From positions 186,001-250,000 of the forward strand of contig NZ_LDZY01000005.1 of assembly GCF_001029285.1 (NCBI RefSeq): a stretch of 64,000 bases of DNA, in the 5' to 3' direction. A program made the position numbers and the translations under genes. Numbering within the stretch: the stretch's first letter is position 1; each line of letters opens with the position of its first letter. Below, in pieces: positions 35,810-46,016 of this stretch. Origin of the DNA: Desulfosporosinus acididurans. GTDB lineage: Bacteria > Bacillota > Desulfitobacteriia > Desulfitobacteriales > Desulfitobacteriaceae. A model generated the notes under the pieces. It had not been told where the DNA came from, searched no databases, and was given only the letters and a program-made list of their open reading frames with translations.

Positions 35810-37014
35810 TTTTTGGCCCCCTGCGCAGATTGCTTCTGCTGATTGATTAGTCCATTGACCCCAGCTTGATCAGCACTTTGAACAACCCTTACATTAGATC
35901 CATCAGAAAGCAAGTCTTGCCCGGCAATTACCAAGTTCTCTCCGGCCTTTAAACCGCTCGTTACAACAGCCTTATCGCTGTTTACAGCTCCTAGTTGGAT
36001 CAGATGCATGTGTGCAACACTATTATTAACTGCAAATACTTCACTCCCCTGTGTTGTTTCAACTACTGCCTGCACTGGGATAATGATACCTGGTTGACTC
36101 TTTAAACCGTTAAATTGCACAGTAACAGTCATGCCGGGCTTAATAGTTTGATTCTGGCTGGCAATATCAATTTGCACTGGATAGGCCCGACTTACGCTAT
36201 CCATCGCAGGACTTATTTTACTTACTTTCCCTTGAATTGCATTTGAGCTTTGACCGTCGAGTGTGATTGATGCGGCTGTCCCTTGTTTGATACTACCAAT
36301 CATTTGCTCCGGTACGTTTACAGATACATTCAATGAACTAGGTTGAACAATAGAAAATAGATTTGAAGACGTTGAAACTTGTTCGCCAATTTCTACGTTT
36401 TTAGTGGACACCGTCCCATCCACCGGGGAAGTAATGGTTAGCTCATCAATTTGTTGTTGAGTTATTGAGAGAGCAGCTTGGTCTTTGTTTATGACCGATT
36501 CATCCATTTGAATCTTAGCACTGGCTGTAGTCATTTTAAGGCGATATTGGTCTAGATCTGCCTTTGAAACCGCTCCATTATTAAATAATGTCTGGTAACG
36601 TTGAAAATCTGACTGAGCTTGTTGATATGTAGCTTGATCGCTGGGTAACTGCGCTTGATCTACCTGAAGCTGGGCTTGGTTTTGCGACAATTGTCTTTGC
36701 AAATCCGAAGGATCCAATGTTGCCAGTACTTGCCCCTTATGTACGTCCTGACCCATATTAACATCTACAGAAAGGACACGTCCGGAAGACTTTGAGCCAA
36801 TGTTAGTTTGTAAGTTTGATACTACCGTCCCTGTGAGAGTGTTTATGCTATTTAAATCACCAGTTTGAACAGGTGCCGTTTGCACCGGTATCGCCTGTTG
36901 TCCACGGGAATTTGGCGAAGCAGCGGTTTTTGTCCCACAACCGGTTAAAGATGTAATGAGCAACCCAATTATTAATACCTTAGAATGCCTTTTAATAGTT
37001 TCAGATGAAAGCAA
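35806..37014 (-). CDS. RND periplasmic-adaptor (HlyD-type) lipoprotein
   Basis: This membrane-fusion/adaptor subunit of about 402 residues has a lipobox SLTGC (C26 from the chosen start) and lipoyl-like halves (GRVLSVDVNMGQDVHKGQVLATLD and LTITSPVDGTVSTKNVEIGE). A coiled-coil hairpin rich in Q lies at about 115-190, and beta-barrel domains follow. TTG 37014 is chosen because AGGAGG lies 7 bases before it. It would link the RND pump to the cell exterior. Confidence 0.9.
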   Translation of the reverse strand: MLSSETIKRHSKVLIIGLLITSLTGCGTKTAASPNSRGQQAIPVQTAPVQTGDLNSINTLTGTVVSNLQTNIGSKSSGRVLSVDVNMGQDVHKGQVLATLDPSDLQRQLSQNQAQLQVDQAQLPSDQATYQQAQSDFQRYQTLFNNGAVSKADLDQYRLKMTTASAKIQMDESVINKDQAALSITQQQIDELTITSPVDGTVSTKNVEIGEQVSTSSNLFSIVQPSSLNVSVNVPEQMIGSIKQGTAASITLDGQSSNAIQGKVSKISPAMDSVSRAYPVQIDIASQNQTIKPGMTVTVQFNGLKSQPGIIIPVQAVVETTQGSEVFAVNNSVAHMHLIQLGAVNSDKAVVTSGLKAGENLVIAGQDLLSDGSNVRVVQSADQAGVNGLINQQKQSAQGAKK

Positions 37015-37607
37015 ATTTATTCCTCCTAGCATCACTTGAATTTTCCAGAAATGAATAGTCTGATAGTGTTATATGCTTAAATGAGAACACTCTATTTAAG
37101 GTCTTTTCCAAAATATAACAGTAAATTGGTCGCAACTACTTTTAGTTTACAATGCTTTTGTGAAAATAGTGTCATCATTAAGTCAAGATCTTGTTAAGAA
37201 ACCGAACAGAATTTTCAAGGTAGGTTTTTAAAAAGTTTTCCGTTTCACGGTGACAGTTATTTATTACCCATATCACTACATTATGTAAAATAAAATAGGC
37301 TACATGTTTCTGCGAACAAAGCAAGAAAACATTGCACCTGTTTTTGATTCAATTCCGAATAATCCTGCCTATAACCCGCACCATAGGCTTGTTTAGAGGT
37401 GTCTGTTTTCTTAAATGAACCACAGTCTCAATATACCGTCCAAGGAAACATATTTGGTGTTGAAAACTATCGTAAAGTAGTTGGTAACACCTCCATCTTC
37501 ATATTCGGAAAAGCTCCCCTCCCCAAATTAAATTGGAAGCAACCCAAATTCTTGCCTCTTCAGTTTGCATGAGTCAGGAAAGGGGGAAAATATCAAAAAC
37601 ACCGCTG

Positions 37608-38501
37608 CTATTTTTTCCCAACAATGATATTTACTTCTGTTTCGATGCTATCCCATACTTTTTTATTGTTTTCATACATTTCAATGCGTTTTGCTTTCCG
37701 CTCGTTTACTAAATCGATATATCGGTTCGCTAGTTGCTTTATAGCTTCACTGTTATCATTATTCAATACCGAAATTGCTAAATCAATATAACTACAATAA
37801 AAGTTGTCAATAATTAGTCTCGAAAAGTCATTGGATTGTTGATTATCGGGACTACCACTTATTTTAATCTTTCTATGTTGAATGTCTGTAAAACCAATAT
37901 CTTTCAAGAGTTTCTTCGTCTCATCATCAGAATGTTTATGTTTGTTAAATCGCTCGGCCTTTAGTTTATTATGCTCGTCAATAATTTGAAGTGCCAGCAG
38001 AATGTAAAGTTCCTCCTGAGCCATTGGAATCACTTCTAACTGACTCTCAATATTTTCAACGTATTCTCCGACATCCATAACGACAATATATCCGCCATGT
38101 TTCAAGAGTCTATATTGTTCTTGAAAGAAAGATGTATTTTCTACATGTTGTGCGACTGTGTATGAAGTTGTAATATCAAAACTCTCGTCAGGAAATGGCG
38201 TATTACAGGCATCACATACATTGTAGGCAATATTGTAGTGATTCTTGGCGGCTGTTTCAATGCAAAAATCAATAAAACCACTGTCCAAATCAATTCCTTC
38301 AACCTGTAAATCCCCGCCAAACCAGTCGCAGACACATCTTGTAAATGAACCTGGACCGCATCCCAAGTCAAGCAACTTCATGCCACATCGTATTGGCAAG
38401 GCTTCTAAATATAATCTTGAAAATCTAACGTTAAAGCGAAAATCGCGAATTTTAATCAATGTCTCAATTCCAAAAATATTTTTGGACCAAACTGTATTCA
38501 T
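37608..38501 (-). CDS. SAM-dependent class I methyltransferase
   Basis: This protein of about 297 residues has motif I LLDLGCGPGSF (SAM-binding loop), an acidic end of the second strand in VEGIDLDSGF, and CDACNTPFPDESFDITTSYTVAQHV. It fits the Methyltransf_11/25 group, with a helical C-terminal extension. ATG 38501 is preferred to upstream starts because TTGGAG lies about 8 bases before it. The substrate is unknown. In the 37015-37607 spacer, short open frames on the minus strand (for example QICFLGRYIETVVHLRK near 37.4 kb) may be decayed coding sequence. Confidence 0.85.
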   Translation of the reverse strand: MNTVWSKNIFGIETLIKIRDFRFNVRFSRLYLEALPIRCGMKLLDLGCGPGSFTRCVCDWFGGDLQVEGIDLDSGFIDFCIETAAKNHYNIAYNVCDACNTPFPDESFDITTSYTVAQHVENTSFFQEQYRLLKHGGYIVVMDVGEYVENIESQLEVIPMAQEELYILLALQIIDEHNKLKAERFNKHKHSDDETKKLLKDIGFTDIQHRKIKISGSPDNQQSNDFSRLIIDNFYCSYIDLAISVLNNDNSEAIKQLANRYIDLVNERKAKRIEMYENNKKVWDSIETEVNIIVGKK

Positions 38502-38611
38502 TCTAAAAACTCCAATATTAATGATTTCAGGAATTCTTTTCGCAGAGAATCTTCTCATCCTAAGATTACCATATATTTATTAAAAGAAAGTTAAAAAATG
38601 GTTATCATTGC

Positions 38612-39263
38612 TCAACTGCCCTTCATTCTCATAAAGAAGCGAAAGGGTTCCTTTTCTTCACCGTTATAGATCGACAGTTTAGCTACATTTCTTTGGTGAT
38701 ATATTTTCCCATATCTATCCGCCTGATTGTCACAAACATAAGCATAATCATAATTGTTCGGTAAAACCCAGCCCATAAAGATGTAGGAATGAGCAGGGTC
38801 ACCCAGGCTGCAATTATTCTGATCCATCGTAAAACAGATGTCACCTGGCTGCATTTTTGTATGTGGAGCTGCGCGCCCAGCCTCTCAGCTCCAGTTGATT
38901 AATAAGTCCTCTGGTATTACAGGTAGTGTCGGGTAACTTAACTCCGTTTTGCCTCAGTGCTTCGGCAACAAAGTAAACGCATGCATTCCTATACTGCCCA
39001 TTGTTTAGCTTCAATGCCCTTTTCATTACTTTCTGCCGATTGGCTTCTTTAGATAGATAGTCATACAGTTTTTTATTTAAATAGACTTCAGAAGCGTTTA
39101 TTTTTAGTGATTTGTTAACCTGAATCTTGTTTATAACTTTCGGAGCTTGAGTATTACCTGGAGCCGATACGGGTATAACGCTTTGAATCTCTTTATGCGG
39201 TAAAAGCAGAATTAAAGCAATTATCATACTTCCCCCTATGAGGATCGAATATTGCTTCTTCAT
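38612..39263 (-). pseudogene. Frameshifted amidase-like (CHAP/NlpC-type) secreted protein
   Basis: Two frames overlap at 38841-38854. The first 140 residues have a membrane/signal segment, then LNNGQYRNACVYFVAEALRQNG, a plausible catalytic Cys region. The second frame starts MQPGDICFTMDQNN and has GDPAHSYIFMGWV, a plausible catalytic His. Together they read as one papain-like peptidoglycan hydrolase of about 215 residues. Compared with the relic at 5850-5961, 2 bases (CT) are missing between the AAT and CAG codons, which breaks the frame. AGGAGG precedes the ATG. It lies just downstream of DedA-PAP2 copy 2. Confidence 0.75.
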
Positions 39264-39310
39264 AGGAAATACCTCCTCAATCGAATCTCTTCAGTAAAAG
39301 AAGCTATAAT

Positions 39311-40618
39311 TTAATTTAATTTAATTTTCCGTGTTTTATTGCCCGGCATATTCCTATATAGCAGGAACTCATAAACGAATATACAAGTATATGTCCACAG
39401 GCCGCTGACTGTTAAAGCTGTGACCATGGCGCTTGGTGTATGAATCCGCAGATAAACAGGACTTAGTCCTAAGAAAAATACTAGCAGAAACCCTGCAATC
39501 AGAATCCAAAGTCGATGGTACCAGGTTATTTTTCGTGCTAAAACATAGCAAAGAACTGCATAAAATGATAAACTACCCAGTAAAAAACCAGTATTTGGAG
39601 CTTGAAAGGGTATGAGGTTTTCAAAGATACTTACGTTCTCACCCCGGAAAATGAATCGAAAAAAATAATCAACCAAAGTTCCTCCGCCCCAGGCAAGACT
39701 AAGGGGAAGAACATGAATCCATTGCTTAGTTTTATACCAAAAGCCAAATAAAGCAACTAAAAAGACACTTAATATCACAATATGAGTACTCAAAGCATTA
39801 ATTTGCTGCATTAAGTGGATCATCCAGAGTGGAGAAGCCAGTTCCAGGCCGGAAGCGACCATTTGATCAAATTCAGCAACGTCGTTCGTCACAAAATCTT
39901 GAATTAGACTCATTAAAAAGACAAAAAGTCCCACAAATGTTACAGAACCTATAATAATAAATAATCGCAGCTTGCCTAACGAACGATAATTACTGGTTAG
40001 ACGCAAAAACTCCCCAGACAGCCAAGCTCCCCATCGTTCATGATTCTTATACAACCGATAAAAGATTAAAAAGAGAACAGCTGCAATCACTCCAAGCAGG
40101 ATAGAATAACGATGGATGATCGGAAGAATAGTTTTCCATTGACTGCCCAGAGTCCTGCCTAACAGGATAAATACGCTTGCCCAGGAAATTGCCCCGATAT
40201 AGGAATATAGTGCAAAATCCCGATAATTTAAGCGGCTTAAACCGGCAATATAGCCAGACAGATGACGTACTCCAGGTATAAAATATCCTGCCGTCAGAAG
40301 TTTACCACCATGTTGATGGTACCAACTAAGCACCTTTTCCAAGCGCTGACTTCCCGCATGTTTTCTTAGATATACCAATACGTTTGCTTCGAAAAATCGT
40401 CCCAGAAAATAAGCAATAGTAATCCCTGTTATACTTCCGATAGCTGATGAAATAATTGCTAAAAGTGGATTGATCTTACCTGAAAAACTCATATAACCAA
40501 TAAATGTCAGAAGGAATTCATCTGGAAGCGGCAGGCCTAATATTGAAACCAACAGAATTATAAACAATCCTAAATAACCATATTGCGTAACGATATGAAT
40601 TAATAATGTCGAAGACAT
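39311..40618 (-). CDS. DedA-PAP2 fusion membrane protein (copy 2)
   Basis: This 435-residue protein is a close paralogue of 5978-7303 with the same DedA half and the same altered PAP2 half (NTGFLLG in place of a PSGH block). This copy has a clear AAGGAG site before the ATG, so it looks like the better-preserved gene. The duplicated unit includes the amidase-like gene downstream and the terminator hairpin upstream. Confidence 0.9.
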   Translation of the reverse strand: MSSTLLIHIVTQYGYLGLFIILLVSILGLPLPDEFLLTFIGYMSFSGKINPLLAIISSAIGSITGITIAYFLGRFFEANVLVYLRKHAGSQRLEKVLSWYHQHGGKLLTAGYFIPGVRHLSGYIAGLSRLNYRDFALYSYIGAISWASVFILLGRTLGSQWKTILPIIHRYSILLGVIAAVLFLIFYRLYKNHERWGAWLSGEFLRLTSNYRSLGKLRLFIIIGSVTFVGLFVFLMSLIQDFVTNDVAEFDQMVASGLELASPLWMIHLMQQINALSTHIVILSVFLVALFGFWYKTKQWIHVLPLSLAWGGGTLVDYFFRFIFRGENVSIFENLIPFQAPNTGFLLGSLSFYAVLCYVLARKITWYHRLWILIAGFLLVFFLGLSPVYLRIHTPSAMVTALTVSGLWTYTCIFVYEFLLYRNMPGNKTRKIKLN

Positions 40619-40856
40619 GGGTAACTCCTTCCTTGTGGCACATTCTGCGCCTTATCAAATTACAGATTTGCAACGGTCCCTATGTTTAAAATCTCCTCTT
40701 TTATTAAGATGGTTTTTTGTCCGATAATCACGAACATGCATAATATGACGAAAAAGCTCATTAATAACACTAGTTTATCCTAACAAGATTAAAAGACCAT
40801 GAAAATAATATTTCCTTATTCATAACTATTTCAGTCTTATGAAGTCATAAAGAAAA

Positions 40857-40892
40857 CGAGGCCAAAGCATTTGCTGCTATAGCCTCGTTTTT
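40857..40892 (+). terminator. Hairpin with T-run upstream of DedA-PAP2 copy 2
   Basis: ACGAGGC and GCCTCGT are followed by TTTTT on the plus strand. It is the counterpart of 7423-7456. Confidence 0.5.
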
Positions 40893-40948
40893 ATTGAATA
40901 CAAATTTCTAAAAGTAAGTGTCAATGTCCCTTGGAGTAAACATCGACC

Positions 40949-41062
40949 TTAGGAACCTAAAACGGCTATTTCCTGAGTCTGATTAATCGTCCCCGCTTTG
41001 ACTAAGCCATCTAACACCAGCGATTTAGCTTTTGTAGGATTCCAACCGATCTTAATTGAAGT
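40949..41062 (-). pseudogene. Unrecognised C-terminal gene fragment
   Basis: The minus strand encodes TSIKIGWNPTKAKSLVLDGL and VKAGTINQTQEIAVLGS before a stop, with a stop immediately upstream and no start. It looks like the end of a lost gene next to the IS element. The rest of 40619-41168 shows no gene. Confidence 0.3.
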
Positions 41063-41168
41063 ATTCTCTTAGTATGTATTATATCTACACTATTTACTTA
41101 TTTTAACTATTCCGAGGATACGTCTCCCCTTACCCCAAAATTACACTTCATTTCTAATTGCCTAATCT

Positions 41169-42386
41169 TTATGAGCTGCTAAAAACCAGTTCATCTTTAT
41201 ACTTCATTAGATATAGGCCTTTTAATAAAAGCCTTACCATTTCTCGTTGAGTTGTAAAATGATCTCTCAGCCGCCTTACTAAGAACAGCTGCGTAATATT
41301 CGATGAAATAAAGATCAAATTGAGCACTGCTTCTACGGCATTCCCATCGTGCACAAAACAATGCTCTAAGCCACATTCACTTTTCAGGTTGTTAAAGATT
41401 GAGTTCTCTATATCCCAACGTGCTCTAATTATTTTGAACAAGGTCTTAAGCGCCATATCATTACATGTCGTTACGATCATAATCTGTGTGCGCTTCTTGT
41501 CCTTATGTTTCATTGCAAATTTTACAAAGCGCAAGGGTTGCTCAACATTGTCCATCGTAAATATTGACTCATAAACTTCAACTTTCTCAAATCCTCTTTC
41601 ATCTTCCCATACATCAACTGTCTTGGACTTATTTGTCTTCTTTCTTGCTGACCGCAAACTCTTATTATTATTGTTTTTTGCTCGGACAATTGTACCGATG
41701 CCGAGATTTTTGCAGTGGTTAATCCAAACTGAATTACAGGCAAGGGCATCATAAACGACAACATCCATTAATCGTTTTTGGCTTTTCATGATGCTTGAAA
41801 GCAGCCTTTTCGCAACGTTCAGCTCACCCTCATCCTTTGAAGCAGAATCTTCTCCGGGCCTGTACATTTCAAAGCCAATCACCAGTTTGGGACCTTTACC
41901 TACTGTTGATATGACAGCGCCACTATGGAAACTATGGATCTTATTGCCTTTGGTATTTTTCAAGCATTCTGGACAGCTTTTCTTATTACTACCGAAGAAT
42001 TTTGTGCCATCGATGGCAACCACAGTATATCCATCAATCGTTCCATTATCGAAAACTTTATTCTCAACGGCTGTTTTTACGATATTCTGATTGACTTGTT
42101 TTAGTCCATCTATATCCATTACTTTAAGTGTATCTCTAATAGCATCAATCTTTGGCAATTTTGTCCCCCGGGGAAACAGTTTGCTGAACTCATTATTCTT
42201 TATCATGAAATTCAGTTCATTAAAGCTTTTTATCCTGAGTAAGAAGCCCAAAAGTACCGGTAGAATAACCTGACTAGTTCTGTAAGTCGGGTTAACTCTT
42301 CCGTCAGAAAGTTTATTTAAACCATGTTCGAGATGATAAACATTTTTCATGTATCTCACTAATTTTACAAAGTAATTCTTTCGCAT
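41169..42386 (-). mobile_element. IS4-superfamily DDE transposase
   Basis: This 405-residue, apparently complete transposase has the first catalytic Asp probably in VVAIDGTKFFGS, the second in DVVVYDALACNS, and the Glu in RARWDIENSIFNNLKSECGLEH, the Y(2)R(3)E(6)K-like region of IS4-type enzymes. A CPEC knuckle (SCPECLKNTKG) sits after the first Asp. Terminal inverted repeats could not be fixed by eye. A 5' relic of the same element lies at 49525-49700, and the shared sequence extends to about 42508, suggesting the element's 5' side reaches there. Confidence 0.8.
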
Positions 42387-42507
42387 TTCATCCTCTCTTC
42401 CAATCTGATTTTAGCAGGAAGCAAGAGAGAGAAAAAGTCCGAATTTGATACACTTCTGAAATCTTTAATATTACCAGTGAGATCAATAGTTTAATTGTGG
42501 CAGAGGC

Positions 42508-43335
42508 TAAACTGCTGGAAAAAAGCACTATATTGAAGGATGGTCAATTCGAAGGATCAGTCGAAATTTAGACGTCTCCCGCCAGTCTGTACGCAAAGCC
42601 CTCAAAGATTCTAATATACCGCAATACAACCTTACTAAGAAAAGGACCTCACCCGTTTTAGAGCCCTATAAAGAACTTATCCGAGAATGGTTAACTCAAG
42701 ATCAAACTGCACCTCCTAAACAACGTCACACGGCAAGGAGAATTTATAGCCGCCTGAGAGATGACTATGGTTTTACCGGTGGTGAATCCACGGTTAGATC
42801 GTTTGTCCAGAAAGAAAAGAATCAACATCTTGAAATGTTCATGCCTTTAAGTGCCGATTGGGGCGAACAAGCTCAAGTCGATTGGGGACGAGCCAAAGTC
42901 TATCTTCATGGCAAGTTAACTGAGGTTTCGCTATTTTGCCTCCGGATGAAAGCGAGCCTAGTCCCCTTCGTATGGGCTGCCCCAACCGAAAAACTAGAGG
43001 CTTTTCTTGAAGGCCATAAAAGGGCATTTGAATGGTTAGGCGGGGTTCCGGAACGTCTCGTTTATGACAATCCGAAGACTGCTGTCACTAAGATACTCTT
43101 GCTCAACCTGGAATACAACTTTGAAGATGTTCTCTCAGCGGTAGAAGAATGCCTAAAACAACAAACACCGACTCAAGAATCGATACGACAATTACTTAAT
43201 GTGCGACTCTCAATCTCCAACGTTTCAGCAAAGAAGTCCTCCGAGTCTCCTCTAGCGACGCTTGATGTTCCTGTGGACACACCTTCTAAATTCAACCATC
43301 TAATGGGAGGGATGACACATGACGGAGCTGCTTGA
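42508..43335 (+). pseudogene. istA: IS21-family transposase istA, truncated at 5' end with internal deletion
   Basis: The frame is open from about 42510 without a start codon: an HTH-like part (EGWSIRRISRNLDVSRQSVRKAL), then the catalytic-core entry WGEQAQVDWGRAKVYL and ERLVYDNPKTAVTK. It then jumps directly to the C-terminal NFEDVLSAVEECLKQQTPTQ. About 180 residues of the core are missing in frame, including the expected third acidic residue. The protein cannot be an active transposase. Its end overlaps istB by 17 bases. Confidence 0.8.
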
Positions 43336-44086
43336 TGCTAAGGAAGCCGTGGTGGACATCTACTGCAAACAACTTAAGCTTCCCGGGTTAAAGACCCATT
43401 TTCGAGACTTGACCCGAGATGCCATGACCGAAAACCAAACTCCAATCTCCTTTTTAGCAGCAGCATTAGCTAAAGAAGTGGAGATACGAGCCCAGAAACG
43501 ACTAACAACTCGATTAAAACAATCTAGAATCTCCGAGATAAAAACAATCGAAGGATTCGACTTTACAAGTATCCCGAAGGTCCCTAAGCACAAGATCATT
43601 TCACTAGCTGAGTGCAAATTCGTTAGAAGCCGGGAAAACCTTATTTGTGTCGGTCAATCGGGAACAGGAAAATCTCACATAGCCGTAGCCATCGGTGTTT
43701 CAGCCATTCAACAAGGTTATAGAGTTCGTTTCATTAAAGTGAGCGACCTGATCCAGGAACTATTAAAAGCTGAAAGTGAGTACCGATTACCCCGCTATCT
43801 TAAAACTTGGAACAAGTTTGACCTCGTGATCTTAGATGAATTAGGCTACATTAACCTTGGTTCGGGCAGTCCATTACTTTTTCAATTCTGCTCGGAGCGT
43901 TATGAGCATGGCAGCCTTGTCATAACCACAAATTTAGAATTTGGTCGTTGGGGGGAAGTGTTTGGAGATAATGCCTTAACTGTGGCATTACTAGATCGGA
44001 TAACTCATCATGCTCATGTTATCCCGTTCATCGGTGAATCCTATCGGTTTAAGGAAAGCAAGGAAAAACTTGAACTAGGAAATTAA
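43319..44086 (+). mobile_element. istB: IS21-family helper ATPase IstB
   Basis: This 255-residue AAA+ protein is complete, with Walker A GQSGTGKS (112-119), Walker B LVILDELGYI and the typical TTNLEFGRWGEVFGD and RITHHAHVIPF segments. IstB prepares target DNA for IstA. It overlaps the broken istA, so the element cannot move by itself, though istB could serve related elements elsewhere. Confidence 0.9.
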
Positions 44087-44110
44087 GTAACGAAAAGAAC
44101 CGCCTTGGGG

Positions 44111-44154
44111 TGGTCAATTTTTCGGCTGTCACGGTGGTCAACTTTTCGCTTGAC
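44111..44154 (+). repeat. Right end of the IS21 element
   Basis: Two direct repeats, GGTGGTCAATTTTTCG and GGTGGTCAACTTTTCG, lie 24 bases after istB and are followed by a TTGACA end. Multiple terminal repeats of this kind mark IS21-family ends. The left end is lost. Confidence 0.7.
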
Positions 44155-44284
44155 ACTACTACTTGTCAAATGATTAAATAAATCTTACTCACCCCCCCAA
44201 TTTAGACTATATTTGTTATTTTTATCCTTATAGCCAATATTACTTTACTATAATCAAAATACTTTTGCACCGAAAAAATGTTAC

Positions 44285-44314
44285 GGGATACCACAATTAT
44301 TTTTGCGGTATCCC
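44285..44314 (-). terminator. Terminator after the LuxR-type gene
   Basis: GGGATACC and GGTATCCC pair; on the minus strand the stem is followed about 6 bases later by TTTTTT. It lies about 65 bases after the regulator stop. Confidence 0.65.
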
Positions 44315-44379
44315 TCAATTGAATTTATAGAGCTTACACTTAAAAAGAACCTCGCGGCTCTTGAATATTTTTACGTTAT

Positions 44380-44748
44380 CTATATGAAGTCCTCATTTGG
44401 AATAACCCCAAGTTGTTTAGCTTCAAATATTGCTTCTGATCTCGATCGAACATTCAATTTCCCAAAAATCCGAGTCAAATTATATTCAACGGCACGCTGA
44501 CTTATTAACAAATAATCTGCAATTTCCTTGTTACCCTTACCTCTGGCAACTTCTTTAAGGATCGATAGCTCCTTCTTGTCGAACGATACTCCTTTTAGGT
44601 CGTGGTCGTTTAGTTTCCTGCTATTATCCACTGCGGTTTTCCGCCAGTTTGCTCTTGGAGGGAATTTCCTTATGATGAACAGTAGAATCATTTCCAACAT
44701 TCTTTGAGCTCTTTGCTTACTTTTACCACTTCTAATTCCCATTGTCAC
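44380..44748 (-). CDS. Orphan LuxR-type HTH protein
   Basis: This 122-residue protein ends in a GerE/LuxR helix-turn-helix (LSILKEVARGKGNKEIADYLLISQRAVEYNLTRIFGKLNVRSR). It has no receiver domain; the first 50 residues are basic with one hydrophobic patch (MILLFIIR), so it may be membrane-associated. It overlaps the preceding lipoprotein gene by 4 bases, so the two are one operon. It lies in the same accessory region as the comQXPA-like cassette and may serve as a downstream regulator; that link is inference. Confidence 0.8.
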   Translation of the reverse strand: MTMGIRSGKSKQRAQRMLEMILLFIIRKFPPRANWRKTAVDNSRKLNDHDLKGVSFDKKELSILKEVARGKGNKEIADYLLISQRAVEYNLTRIFGKLNVRSRSEAIFEAKQLGVIPNEDFI

Positions 44749-45830
44749 TTATCTAATACAACATAGTTAATGATCGTTTTATTATTGGCACTCCATATTT
44801 CTTTAGATTGTTTGGTTTGTAGATCGTAGTAGAATATGGTGTTTGGCACTTTTGTATAGCCCCCATTATTTACGAAAGATTTCGCATCAGGTTTTGTTGC
44901 TAAATACAAAAACCCCTTACCATCTGCGGAAAATCTTGCATTTTCAATTTCCCGATATTGATCTGAGCTTTTTAATACTTGTTTTATTTCCCCTGTTTCT
45001 ACGTTTTGGGTACAAACGATATTTTTTTTGCTGTGACTATCGTCTAACCATTCCGTATTTATAGAAAATAATAGAAGTCTCGCATCCGGCGACAAGGATA
45101 TATCAGTCACAAAATCATTTATTGGTTTACATTCCTTCACGATATTTCCATTTTCATCATAGATAGTGATATTACGCTGAGCCGGTTCTAAAGACAGTTG
45201 GTTCTTACTCGCTTTATCCATTTTATTAATGTTTTCTGCTTTAGAATATGTAGCAACTGCCACCAATTTTTTATCTTTACATAAGTCAAAATTCAAAACT
45301 TCTATATCCTTATCATTATTTCCGAATACATCCATTTTCTCCGTTTTTAAATTATATACTGCCAATTCCGAGTTATCATGATTCTTTCGTAAAATTCGCA
45401 TAAATAGTTTCGACGTCTCATTATCAATATCTAAGTATTCAACAAGAACAGTGTCGTTTTTTTCTAGGCTTGTAAGCTGAATTTCTTTCCGTGACGCTAG
45501 ATTATACCGGAACAACTGTACGAATTTTCCACTAGAATCTCGTTTAGGATAATATAAATTACCATCATCTGACAACACATTTGGAGTAAATGCTCCTGGA
45601 GTAATTTGAGTTTTTAGCAAATCTGTCTGCTTTGTATTAGTATTCAGTTTATATAAACTAATATCTGCATTTGTTTCAAAACATGAAAGCGACAGCATTT
45701 GAGCAGTATTTTTTGGGGCAATATTATTACTTGAGACCTTCACTGAATTACATCCGGTAGCTATTATTATACTTAGTATCGAAATAACAGATAAACCAAC
45801 AAGGGCGTTAAAACGAATATCTTTAAACAT
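44745..45830 (-). CDS. TolB-like beta-propeller lipoprotein
   Basis: This protein of about 361 residues begins at ATG 45830, behind AAAGGA, and has a lipobox IIATGC (C27). The rest consists of repeated propeller-like strands (SDDGNLYYPKRDSSGK, LSPDARLLLFSINTEW, FSADGKGFLYLATKPDAKSF), similar to TolB/WD40-like repeats. It should be anchored outside the membrane. It is co-translated with the LuxR-type protein, which suggests a surface sensor or antagonist controlling that protein. A truncated paralogue lies at 49794-50205. Confidence 0.75.
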   Translation of the reverse strand: MFKDIRFNALVGLSVISILSIIIATGCNSVKVSSNNIAPKNTAQMLSLSCFETNADISLYKLNTNTKQTDLLKTQITPGAFTPNVLSDDGNLYYPKRDSSGKFVQLFRYNLASRKEIQLTSLEKNDTVLVEYLDIDNETSKLFMRILRKNHDNSELAVYNLKTEKMDVFGNNDKDIEVLNFDLCKDKKLVAVATYSKAENINKMDKASKNQLSLEPAQRNITIYDENGNIVKECKPINDFVTDISLSPDARLLLFSINTEWLDDSHSKKNIVCTQNVETGEIKQVLKSSDQYREIENARFSADGKGFLYLATKPDAKSFVNNGGYTKVPNTIFYYDLQTKQSKEIWSANNKTIINYVVLDK

Positions 45831-45922
45831 TAGTATCATTCCTTTCACGTAGTCAGGGAACAAAAACTCAAACAATCCCATTGTTACACTTTTTATACTG
45901 CACGTAATTTCCATGATTAAGT

Positions 45923-45973
45923 ATAAATCTAGGAAAACAGAGAATCCATTATATCTCTGCCTCCTAGATTTAT
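45923..45973 (-). terminator. Terminator after the 46017-46694 gene
   Basis: ATAAATCTAGGA and TCCTAGATTTAT form a 12-pair stem enclosing a CAGAGA/TCTCTG stem. It lies about 45 bases after the stop of the secreted-protein gene and upstream of the lipoprotein gene. Confidence 0.65.
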
Positions 45974-46016
45974 TTCAATTACTTGGGCTTAATTTAGATA
46001 GTTATTGAATTGCTAA

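Noticed and set aside
38612-38854. 80-residue protein as an independent gene
   Set aside because: It is the second half of a frameshifted amidase-like gene, as shown by the in-frame relic at 5850-5961.
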